From Tranzscheliella williamsii (lineage: Eukaryota > Basidiomycota > Ustilaginomycetes > Ustilaginales > Ustilaginaceae): a stretch of DNA of 64,000 nucleotides. Of this stretch, positions 18,996 through 27,778 are shown one piece after another. The stretch spans positions 62,001 through 126,000 of the forward strand of contig JALBYF010000011.1 in NCBI GenBank assembly GCA_023212725.1, written 5' to 3'. The notes beneath the pieces were generated by a model, which was not told the DNA's origin, did no database searches, and saw nothing but the letters and a program-made list of their open reading frames with translations. Position 1 is the first letter of the stretch. The number at the start of each line of letters is the position of its first letter. The translations under genes and the position numbers were made by a program.

Positions 18996-19844
18996 CTAAC
19001 AGTTACAGGTGTCCTGCTGCTGGCCTTGTTGCTGGCGCCCCAGATTAACGCCTGACCTTGCGCCTGCGCCAGCGCCGGTCGCGCCGGCTCGGCCTGCTGA
19101 CGATGCACGTTGCGAATCAGCAGCCTGCTCCAATGGTAGTTTGCGGGCGATCATGGTGAAGAGTTCTGATACGTTCCAAGCGTCCTTGGCAGAGGTCTCG
19201 AGGAAAAGAAGATTCTCCTCCTGCGCATACCTTTCAGCATCCTCTGTCGCAATGGCACGCCTTGTGCTAGCCAAATCCGCCTTATTACCTGCCAATGCGA
19301 TGATAATGTTGGGGTCCGCCTGCCTTTGCAGTTCACGAATCCATGCCTTGGCCTTGTCCAGCGATGAAGGCTGCGTGATGTCGTATACTACCACAGCGCA
19401 GTTTGCATTGCGATAGTACATGGGCGCCAGAGACTTGTAACGTTCCTGCCCGGCAGTGTCCCTATAAGCGCAATACGGTATTGTGGCAAGATAACCATGT
19501 ACAAGTGAGCAATACAGGCGATAGGATATCCGAGCGGCAACAGTGCTATCCACTTACCAGATCTCGAACTTGACATTGGTCTGCGCATCAAGGCTGACAA
19601 CCTGTGTCAAAAAAGCGGCTGTGAATTGAGTAGATGGCGGTCGCAGGGGCGTTAGATCGGCAACTTGAGCGCAGTTTGCTGTCGTTCCCAAGCGACACTC
19701 ACCTCCGATCGTGCTCTCGCGGTAGTCGTCGAATTGGTCCTTGACGAATCGCAGCACCAAGCTGGACTTTCCCACGGCCGACTCGCCGAGCAAAACTAGC
19801 TTGAATTGCAGCATCCTCGGGTTCCGTTGCGCAGCAACAGACAT
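18996..19844 (-). CDS. RAB5: Rab5-family small GTPase (Vps21/Ypt5)
   Basis: Three exons on the minus strand, 19844-19703, 19618-19558 and 19461-18996, with introns of 84 and 96 nt (donors GTGAGT and GTAAGT). Spliced protein 222 aa. All GTPase motifs are intact: P-loop GESAVGKSS, switch I ESTIGAAF, DTAGQE, GNKADL and ETSAKD. The [20 protein letters not shown] block is specific for Rab5. The C-terminus TCNC gives a CXC geranylgeranylation signal. Rab5 controls early endosome fusion and endocytic traffic, acting on membranes with GDI and GEF cycling. The first 10 residues are slightly longer than in many Rab5 proteins, and the C-terminal linker (about 185-218) is Gly/Ala/Gln-rich. Exon phases (1, 2) rebuild the motifs exactly. 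Confidence 0.95.
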
Positions 19845-20427
19845 ATTACCGTGTTGTTTCTATGTGGGCGATGGGTTACGGCTGTTTCGTTCAAAAAACG
19901 AAGATTACAAGGTGGTATGGCTGGTTCGCGAAAGGCGTAGCGATGTTCGTTCACTGGTGTGCCGGGTAACTGGTTGATCCAGGTATGCTGACACAAGTGC
20001 GGCGGTCAGATAGCCTAGCTGGCAAGACGGGTTGCTAATGTCGTTAAGTTTATTGCCTCCGCTCAAGGATACGGCGTGACTTCGTTCAGCTTTGAATAGG
20101 GTGGTGTCGAGAAGGAATGACGTGTAATGAGGGAGGAGTGTTGATGGTTGCGAAAGGAGTAAGATCGGAGTGCCTGGCTACTTGTGGGAGCGTGATATCG
20201 CCTCAGGGATCTGTGATTTAGGAGCAGAGTCAGATCAACCGCCTTCAGACCTTAAAGCAAAATACGCGTGTTAGGTCGATCTTTGGGCCGCGAACGGCTG
20301 AGGCTTTTTCAGCTGTATCGTTCACAATCTCATGTGTCAATCTCATCATCCACCACAACTGCTCCTTGATTGCTCACCATAGCAGATTCAAGGTAACTAT
20401 CTACACACTGAGGTTTCAAGCACAGAG
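19845..20427. promoter_or_regulatory. Rab5 upstream region
   Basis: 583 bp between the Rab5 start (minus) and a small plus-strand reading frame. It should hold the Rab5 promoter. No TATA, simple repeat or RNA gene is obvious. Confidence 0.35.
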
Positions 20428-20664
20428 ATGGATGCGTCGTCCAGATCAGACTCTTCCGATGATGGGGCCGCCCATTCAAGCTTCGAGTCCAGTGGCAGCC
20501 ACATATCGCACACGCAACAGCACAAAGAATCAGTGCTCGAGCTGCTGGAATTGGACAAGAGTCAAGATGAAGTTAGGCATTTGCAGTTGATCCAGTCCCT
20601 ACAGCTTGCTTTCGAATCTCTACAGCATATTAAACTTGTGCGTCTGGTGGTCAACGCGCTTTGG
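20428..20664 (+). CDS. Candidate small acidic Ser-rich protein or truncated 5' exon, unrecognised
   Basis: From ATG 20428 the frame gives about 78 codons: a Ser/Asp/His-rich N-terminus followed by a Leu-rich helical segment (ESVLELLELDKSQDEVRHLQ, SLQLAFESLQHIKL). The heptad-like leucines look like genuine coding sequence. A GTGCGT donor-like site at about 20638 could splice to CACAG just downstream, but the next codon is then TAG, giving about 70 aa. It lies at the left edge of the repeat island, so it may be the remaining 5' part of a gene broken by insertions. I do not recognise it. Confidence 0.35.
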
Positions 20665-20699
20665 TAGGATATGACGTTCACAGTAGATGGCGATAGTTT

Positions 20700-21571
20700 A
20701 CCTAATGCAAGTTGATACTAAATCTCAAGTGAGTCAATCGTTTCACAGAGTGAGCGTTCGTCACGCTTGGGGCTAGGAAGAATGTTGTAAGAATGGACAT
20801 ATTGCTTTCGACCGGGGGTTGAGGACATAGTGCTTATATATGTACACTTCGTGCTATAGGAGGGACGAAGTGTGGATCATAGGCACGAAGATGTATGCGA
20901 CTTAGCAGAGGGAGAGGGGACCCAGCGTACTTGTCCAGGAGATGGGTACCGTGACGGAAGGGGGTAGGAGCAACAGGGACTTAACTCGGCACAGTCATGT
21001 GAGGATTCGGGCTAGTGCAGAGTGATCTAGATTGATAGGACTACCATACATTGTCTCGTACTTTGGTGTCCTTTATATAGCTTATACTTATCTTGTCATG
21101 CAGGCAGAGTGTGAGATGGTCATAGGAGATACTCGTAGGGTATGGGTACCCAGTCCTATCGTTGTAGGATTGGGTGCTTACCCTAGAGGGACCTTGCTTG
21201 GGCCAATGGCTCGGATACCTTGACCATTCTCCCCGGTGAGCCGGTCCTATCTCCGGGCTTGCAACTCCATGGACCTGGGTCTTTCACGGATCATCGTTGT
21301 AGAGTGTGTTGAGCCGTGGCAGCACCTTTCATGTGGAAATGTTTGTTGGGTTCTCCCACCAGTTGTTTGTACCGGTGTCTTGGTACTTGGTAAATATATC
21401 GGAGTTATCGGTCCAAGGTACCCGGTGTAACGGGCGTGCCGTCTGTGCCAGAGTCGTCGCTTGAGACGAGCCTTGTTGGCGCATCGCTCAAGCGCTCAGC
21501 CAGGAAGTGTCCTGACGACTCTGGAACGGACCCCGCTTGGGCGCTCCGTTCAGAGGTCCGGCGGTGACCAC
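20700..21571. other. AT-richer repeat-like DNA left of the LTR element
   Basis: No coding frame is supported. A TATA-like CTTTATATAG is at about 21070. There is a hairpin with 11-bp arms at 21148-21158 and 21165-21175, and a nested inverted repeat at 21448-21524. The texture resembles decayed retroelement or LTR sequence, but I could not define paired ends or target duplications. Confidence 0.4.
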
Positions 21572-21575
21572 ACGT

Positions 21576-21911
21576 TGTCACGCGGTAGAGCGTGGGCCCA
21601 GCAAAAAGATGTCCAGCTCGCGTTTCGAACCGATGACCTCTTAGCATGCGTTCCATTTCCCGATTCCGATCTCTATCCCGATCCGAGCATCTCCGCGATC
21701 CGAGCTTTTGTCTTTCGGCCGACTCCCTTTTGTCCTTCACGCACTGACCATTGTGTCAGGACCCTAATCACTCCTAGCACATATATAGCTCGCTCCCCGT
21801 CGCGATCCCCTCCTCCTTCACACCACCAGTTTGGTCACCGTTTCCTTCGCAATTTGATCGTTCGTCATCGTTAGCAGTTTGGTCGTGATCATTCCTTCTT
21901 TCCTTGTGACA
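21576..21911 (+). repeat. Left LTR of the gag-only element
   Basis: 336 bp, TGTCAC...GTGACA. It contains a TATA-like ACATATATAGC at about 21778-21790 and a tRNA-like pair, GGTAGAGCG (about 21583) and GTTTCGAACC (about 21621), near its 5' end. It is mostly alignable with the right LTR, with substitutions and small indels. Confidence 0.85.
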
Positions 21912-22455
21912 TTGGGGGGCCAACCCGGAAAGAGAGGGTTCGTCGTCGTCTTCAGCAGTTCCTTCGCTATCGTTAACAGTTCTCTCACCATCAGTACCAT
22001 CAGCAGTCTCGTTCTCTCGTCATCAGTCTTCTTGTCAGCACCATCAGCTTCTTGTCTCTTGTCAGCGTCCTCATCGTCAGCAGCTAGCTCTCCCGCCGTT
22101 CTCAGTCAGCACTACCGTCTCGTCAGCGTTCTCTCAGCGTTTCCGTCAGCAATCCTGCAGTCAGCGTCATTGTCAGCGCTTTTGTCAGCTTCCTCGTTAG
22201 CACCGTCAACAACAAACCTCATTGCTCGTCGTCAAGACTAGCTTCAACGCCATCAAGTACTCCTTCGACGATATCAGTGGTGGTATCGCCGTTTTGCGCT
22301 TAGCTCATCATCATCAAGTAAAGCTTCTGTCATCGTCAAGTTCCTCGCTCCTCGCTGTTTCTTTGCTCTTTGGCGCGATCATCGTTGGTTCTAACGCCAT
22401 CCATTAGCTCTTCGTCATCATCAAGCGTCTCTTTCATCGTCGTCATCCATCAGCT

Positions 22456-23628
22456 ATGCAAGATATCAAGCAGTCTCCTCATCAACAAGCGTACTCGTCA
22501 TCGTTCGCTCCTCCTAGCTCTCAAGTCCCGAAATTCTCCGGTCATCCTCATGAAAGCGTTTCTACTTGGCTTCAAGACTTTGATCTTTTCTGTCTCGATC
22601 GTGGTATTGAAGACAATGAACCTCGCAAGCTCTGTTATCTTCCGACGCTCCTCCTCGGTGAAGCCCGGAATTGGTTTGAAGAACAGCCCGTCGCCATCAC
22701 TGGTAGCTTCGACACGCTTGTCCTCGCCATCAGGAAGCAGTTCGCAGATACTCTCGATGAACTTGAGCGTTTGCATGCAGTGGATCGTTTCTTTAACGAA
22801 GTCGTCAGCGTTCATATTGATCCCAGCATCGTCCTTGATCGTGACCAATGGGGTCAACACCTTGACAAGGTTCTTGCTATCTCAAACGCCGTTCCCAGCA
22901 ATCTGGTTAGCGAATGTGTCAAAGCTCGCAAGGTTTGGGATTCCCTTCCCGTCGCCATCTGTCAAGTTGTGCAGCAAAAGGAAACCGTCAGAGGGATCGT
23001 CTTAGCGTCACGATCGCTGTCAGCAAGGATCATCGAAGATATCCGCTCATCGTTATCACTCCAGCAAACTATGCTAGACCTCAAGCAAGAGCTTGGAGAA
23101 CTCCGTCAGCGCCATCAAGAGCTTGCTCCTCGTCATCAAGACCCCGTCTCTCATCGTCAGCAAGAGTGTGGTCACCGTCATCAGCAGCTTGTCTGTCATC
23201 ATCAGGAGCTCACTTGTCATCATTGTCATCAAGAGTTCGTCGTTCAGCAATGTCAAGAGCTTCCTCAGCACGATCAGCAAGTCTTTGCTCATGATCATCA
23301 AGAGCATGTTCACCATCAGCAGTCTGCCGATCCCTTGCAAGTCGTCCAAGAGCTCCCAGATCAGGATGTAGCTCTTCCGGAGATCCAGCGACCAGCACAT
23401 CCTTTGTCATCGTCTTCGCCATTCACTACCATCAAGTCAGCACTTCCGTCAACGTTTGCAGAGCCCGTCGCCAAGACCGACGATCACCACCAGCAGTCAG
23501 CAGCATCTCTTGACTCCGGCCACCAGCTGTTCCTACTCCAGCAACAGCGTCAGAACCACGTCTGTCGTCATCAGCAACGTTCACCAAGCGTTAAGCATCA
23601 CTCCCGGCCCGATCCCGAACCCGACTAA
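22456..23628 (+). CDS. Retrotransposon gag-like protein with His/Gln-rich tail
   Basis: 390 aa from ATG 22456, inside the LTR element. Residues about 20-110 match the retrotransposon gag (capsid) pattern: KFSGHPHESVSTWLQDFDLF, LPTLLLGEARNWFEEQP, FDTLVLAIRKQFAD. From about 200 to 300 the protein is a repetitive His/Gln/Glu/Cys-rich segment of (R/H)HQ(E/Q) units with scattered cysteines. I find no standard C-x2-C-x4-H-x4-C zinc knuckle. No pol domain follows. Gag forms the virus-like particle that packages retroelement RNA. The repeat-rich half mirrors the GTCATC/GTCAGC DNA motif that also fills the non-coding leader, so its composition may be driven by nucleotide rather than protein constraints. 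Confidence 0.75.
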   Translation: MQDIKQSPHQQAYSSSFAPPSSQVPKFSGHPHESVSTWLQDFDLFCLDRGIEDNEPRKLCYLPTLLLGEARNWFEEQPVAITGSFDTLVLAIRKQFADTLDELERLHAVDRFFNEVVSVHIDPSIVLDRDQWGQHLDKVLAISNAVPSNLVSECVKARKVWDSLPVAICQVVQQKETVRGIVLASRSLSARIIEDIRSSLSLQQTMLDLKQELGELRQRHQELAPRHQDPVSHRQQECGHRHQQLVCHHQELTCHHCHQEFVVQQCQELPQHDQQVFAHDHQEHVHHQQSADPLQVVQELPDQDVALPEIQRPAHPLSSSSPFTTIKSALPSTFAEPVAKTDDHHQQSAASLDSGHQLFLLQQQRQNHVCRHQQRSPSVKHHSRPDPEPD

Positions 23629-23888
23629 TCCGGGATGAAATCTCTGTCAGCAAGCCAAGGCCCAGCTTTGCTATGCTTCGTCATCATTGTCAATTAGCTT
23701 CGTCACCATCTGCCTCTTTTGCTACCGCCAATTTGCTTGTCTTTCGCCATCACTCAGTTCTTTGTCGCTATCACACTACCTCTTCGTCGCTATCGTTACT
23801 TCGCTCGTCGTCATCGCTCCTTCGCTTCCTTCACTATCGCTCCTTTTTTTGTCGGCTCCGGGACATAGCCTTTTTCTGTTTGGGCGTA

Positions 23889-24219
23889 TGTCACGCGGTA
23901 GAGCGTGGGCCCAGCAAAAAGATGTCCAGCTCACGTTTCGAACCCTTGACCCCTTAGCGCATTCGCATTCCCGATCCCCCGATCCTGATTCAGTCCGCGA
24001 TCCGAGCTTTTCCTCTCGGCCGACTCCCTTTAGTCCTTCGCGCACTGACCATATGTGTCAAACCCCTCATCACTCTCAGCAAGTATATAGCTCGCTCCCC
24101 GTCGCAATCCCCTCCTTCACCACACCACCAGTTTGGTCACCGTTTCCTTTGCAATTTGATCTTGTTCGTCATCATTAGCAGTTTGGTCGTGATCCTTCCT
24201 TCCTTCTTTCCTTGTGACA
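23889..24219 (+). repeat. Right LTR of the gag-only element
   Basis: 331 bp, TGTCACG...GTGACA, with a TATA-like AAGTATATAGC at about 24080. It has the same tRNA-like GGTAGAGCG ... GTTTCGAACC pair as the left LTR. It is followed by the ACGT target duplication at 24220-24223. Confidence 0.85.
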
Positions 24220-24350
24220 ACGTCAATTGGAGCCTCGCTCAATCCTTGCTTGTTGAGTCGATCGACTGCAACACAGTCAAACCATGACCACTCAGTCGAT
24301 ATCATTATCATATCGACCAGTGCTTGGGATCAGGCGCACGACCGCTGACA
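24220..24350 (-). mobile_element. Truncated LTR of a second family (copy B1, minus orientation)
   Basis: Read on the minus strand from 24350, the sequence starts TGTCAGCGGTCGTGCGCC and matches the solo LTR at 25723 over about 131 bp to 24220. The match stops exactly at the ACGT target duplication of the gag-only element, so that element inserted into this LTR. The remaining part of B1 is not clearly recognisable left of 21572. Confidence 0.75.
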
Positions 24351-25717
24351 GGGACCTCCAGACACATTTGATTGGATTTGTCAACAACAGTTCAAGCTGA
24401 CTCCCAAAGCAAACTTGCAAGCTCATAGTCTAGAGACAGTTTGTGTATGGGATGGATTGACAGGACATATCTGTCACAATCATGGGCTTGATGGGCACCA
24501 TCAAACCAGTACTGCAGAGGTCACATGCCATAGGGACCATGTCATCCACTGGCTGAGGAAGAGATCACTGGGTAGGCTGATGACCCAACAGCCAACCACA
24601 CCCAGGCTCAGATATAAGGCCCAATGCCATTGTGTCATCCCCCTTTGAGGACCTGTCAAATGTATTTTAGTATCACCTGAGTTACTACTGTACTCAATGA
24701 CCCCAACTGCAGTCAGCATTTCCCTGACCTCTCCACATGATTGCCCCCTGGCCATAGCCGCCCAGCGGTCCCAGACCCTATGGCCTAACAATATTCTGAT
24801 CAGGGGAAAGACTTGAAGTTCTCTTATAACCACAATCTTGCTGCTGTCCCAAACAGCTGAACATACATAATACAGCAACATGACTCTGTGAGAACTGTAA
24901 CATGCCTGCTTGGTGACCGCAACATAACTAATCTGATAGTTAAATCGGCCAGATCTGTTCCCATGCTTCTCTAGCTAGAACTACTCAAAGACACATGTTG
25001 TTAGGATTTGGATATCGCAGCGCCCAAGCCACAAGACAAGTGCTCGTCGCGTGAATACATATGAGCCAAATACTCCAAGTTGGATTTTCAATTGAACAAC
25101 TGGACCACACAAAGGCAACGGAGGAACTGGCTAGGAGCTAAGGCCACGGCTATGCAAGTAACGGAAAGGTCCGTCAATGCTCCAGGCAACCCAGAGCTAT
25201 GGCAATAAGCACTTGCCTTATCGCCAGTAAGATGGGCTCAACAGCACAACATCAGTGTAAACCCACAGCTAGGTGAGGGCCGTCGCCCAACCCACACCCG
25301 GGGATAAGGGCAACTAAGACTCTTCGCTCACGCAAGAGAAGATATGCTATATGACTATGATCGCATATATACACGCGCAACTCGCAAAGAGCCTATGTAA
25401 AAAAAATATCTAAAACCCAAGATCCCTTTGTCTGTAGTCATGCACACTGGCGACTAGCAAAGGTAAACTGCTCCTTGAACACAGTTCAACGCGAGCTCGC
25501 CATTCACGATAGCAAGTACCCTAGCCTCACTCTCCCTCAACGTTTCGCTAACTCGTTTACATGTGTTACAGAGTGTTTCAACCCTGCCCATGTCTGAAGC
25601 TCTGTGCCTTGGCTATGCATGCTATCGCTCATTCAAAGGTAAGGATAGTGATACCAGCAGCTGCAGGGGAAGTTACTGGATCACACACATGCACACTCAC
25701 TTCATATTGACTTCCAA
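24351..25717. other. Non-coding repeat-island DNA between the inverted LTR copies
   Basis: No reading frame shows protein motifs, and longest frames are short on both strands. TATA-like GCATATATACAC at about 25365. The texture resembles degraded retroelement DNA. I could not delimit an element with matching ends. Confidence 0.4.
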
Positions 25718-25722
25718 CCATG

Positions 25723-26581
25723 TGTCAGCGGTCGCGCACCTGATCCCAAGCACTGGTCAATATGATAATGATATCGACTGAGTGGTCGTGATTTGACTGT
25801 GTTGCAATCGATCGACTCAATGAGCAAGGATTGAGCGAGGCTCCAATCGACGTGGCTCTGAGATTGACTGACCGCCGTGGATGCTCTGTCCAGAGGTAGA
25901 GAGGCATGTTCGAGGCTGTACTTGCATACAAGAATGGGAGAGCGTCCTTAACACACTCTTGCAAGGTGGTCACTGTTATCAATGGTGGACTAAGAGGGAT
26001 TGGGGTCTCGCTATCACACTGTTGGTGTGAGCGCGACTGAGATGATGTTGACGGTTCTCCGACTCAAACGGAGGCACAGACGATGGTGTTGAGCAATGAT
26101 CCTGGATTGCTCAGCAAGACTGACTGAATGATTAGCTATGGTTATTGTTTAATAGAGTGGATGAGGACCTCATCCACTCGGGGGGAAGGAGCATCCCCCT
26201 TTATAAGGGTGTTGGTTTCCGGGCCGTGGCAGGCCGCTTGACTGGTGAGGTGCCCTTATCGGTGAGGTGCCCCTTATTGCTGATTGGGGCCTCCAGTTTC
26301 TCAGCACTTGCTCTGGAGATTGAGTCCTGCTGTTGCTTATTGGCATCTCGGTAATCAGGTCAACTTCACATCCAGGATCGCCTGGATGCCTAACTGTAGG
26401 CTGGGTTCCAGTCGATCGATCGGGCTTACACATTTAAATCCAGACTCGGTCGATCTGGCTGCCACTTCGACCGAGTTCGCGCTTCCCGTGAGTACTTCTC
26501 CTGTTGACAGCCAACCTGACCATATGAGTCTATGTGCTACTCGAGCTTTGTCACGGACGTCCCTCGGCCTGTCCCATGACA
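25723..26581 (+). mobile_element. Solo LTR of the second family (copy B2) with target duplication CCATG
   Basis: 859 bp beginning TGTCAGCGG and ending CCCATGACA, with terminal inverted repeat TGTCA/TGACA. An exact 5-bp target duplication CCATG lies at 25718-25722 and 26582-26586. A TATA-like CCCTTTATAAGGG is at about 26197. No internal region or second LTR is present, so it is a recombination remnant. Its first 131 bp match copy B1 in inverted orientation. Confidence 0.8.
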
Positions 26582-26586
26582 CCATG

Positions 26587-27437
26587 TGGAGCTGTAGGCT
26601 GCACCATGTTTCCACAGTAGGTGGATGAAAGACCACTCACATGTATATAGTATGGCACTCTGAGGCTGAAGGAGGTTGATCTTCATCCAATCTAGTCATT
26701 TCACATGTGGTCTATACCATTGAGGGTATCTCCCTGCTCAACAGGCAGCAGGGGTGATACTGATGGGCACTCTGTCTTGGACAGCATGGCAGAGCACATG
26801 CACTCTTTACAGTGCCCAACACCAACACCATCAGCATGACTACCACCCAACAGCATAGATGCTACAAGCATACTGACACCACCATTGTCCTATAGCATGT
26901 GAAGGCAGCACAGTCCAGAGCAAGACAGCCCACACTGGACAGCGCTGGGGACCAGCACTACTCCCACCAGTTCCCTCAACAGGGTTGTCAAGCAGGCTTC
27001 CTAGTAGGACAAGACTACTAGGAGCATGCCCATTACAACAGGCTGAGCATTTGTATTGCTAACAGTAGCTGTTGGAGTGTTGAGCTGACATTGAGCTTTC
27101 TTCCCATGCTTTGTCAGCTAGAACTAAACTCATAGAGGTAACATTGTCAATTGGATGTTGAGCAGCTCATGCCAAAGCCATCTACTTTGCTCTCTATCCA
27201 AGACAGTAGGGAAGATATGTTACCAGTCCATCTTTGCAAATATGCTGAGGAGTAACAGCAGCTACTCAGGTGGAACAGACTGCCAGTCTGGTAAGGAAGT
27301 ACTCTGAATGGCATCTGCAGTGTGCCTAAGCCTGCCCTTTTCATTCACTCACACAGGCCATCAGTCCAATGCTGCAAGGCAGATTAAGTCTCTCACACCA
27401 CAGCTCATAATACTAAGTTAAAGCAGTAAGACTGGGG
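26587..27437. other. Repeat-island DNA without recognisable gene
   Basis: About 850 bp. Frames are short and lack motifs. Base composition is more AT-rich than the flanking gene blocks. No paired ends seen. Confidence 0.35.
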
Positions 27438-27442
27438 CAAGC

Positions 27443-27773
27443 TGTTATGCCCCAGGGTCTGATAACCTCTGGCACTGGGTAAAGCACCAGTGTGACCGGT
27501 GCTGGGGTAGAGGCTGGGGTACTCGGTGGTGCACCGCTACGAGAGGCCGTATGATGGCAACGAGGTGGTTAGGGTCAGGTACTTCTCCTATTGGGTAGCA
27601 ATAGATTAAATACATTCGACGACCTCCGGGAGGGGAGGTTGTGGGCTAGGGTGGGTATATATTTACAAGTGTCGGGTGGGCAAGGACGGGGTTGACCGGG
27701 CATGGGCCAGGTAGGGTGTGGTAGTCTTGGGGTGCAGGTGACAAACCCACAAATCGGGTCGGTGACCGTAACA
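27443..27773. mobile_element. Solo LTR of a third family with target duplication CAAGC
   Basis: 331 bp beginning TGTTATGCCCC and ending GACCGTAACA, with terminal inverted repeat TGTTA/TAACA. An exact 5-bp target duplication CAAGC lies at 27438-27442 and 27774-27778. A TATA-like GGGTATATATTT is at about 27652. The sequence is unrelated to the other two LTR families here. Strand cannot be assigned with certainty; the TATA orientation suggests plus. Confidence 0.85.
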
Positions 27774-27778
27774 CAAGC

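Larger units (their letters stand above)
21576..24219 (+). mobile_element. Gag-only (non-autonomous) LTR retroelement, complete ends
   Basis: Direct repeats at 21576-21911 and 23889-24219 both begin TGTCACG and end GTGACA. They flank an internal region that encodes only a gag-like protein. A 4-bp target duplication ACGT lies at 21572-21575 and 24220-24223. A primer-binding-site-like TTGGGGGGCCAACCCGG follows the left LTR directly. No polypurine tract is visible before the right LTR; that stretch is pyrimidine-rich. No protease, reverse transcriptase, RNase H or integrase is encoded, and the space after gag is about 260 bp. The LTR copies differ at many positions and by small indels, so the insertion is not recent. 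This is a LARD/TRIM-like element that would need enzymes supplied by another element. Confidence 0.85.

Noticed and set aside
24994..26644. Possible further LTR starting TGTTAGG at 24999, flanked by CATGT or ACATGT
   Set aside because: Several CATGT sites occur downstream, and no candidate right end shows the matching TAACA terminus.
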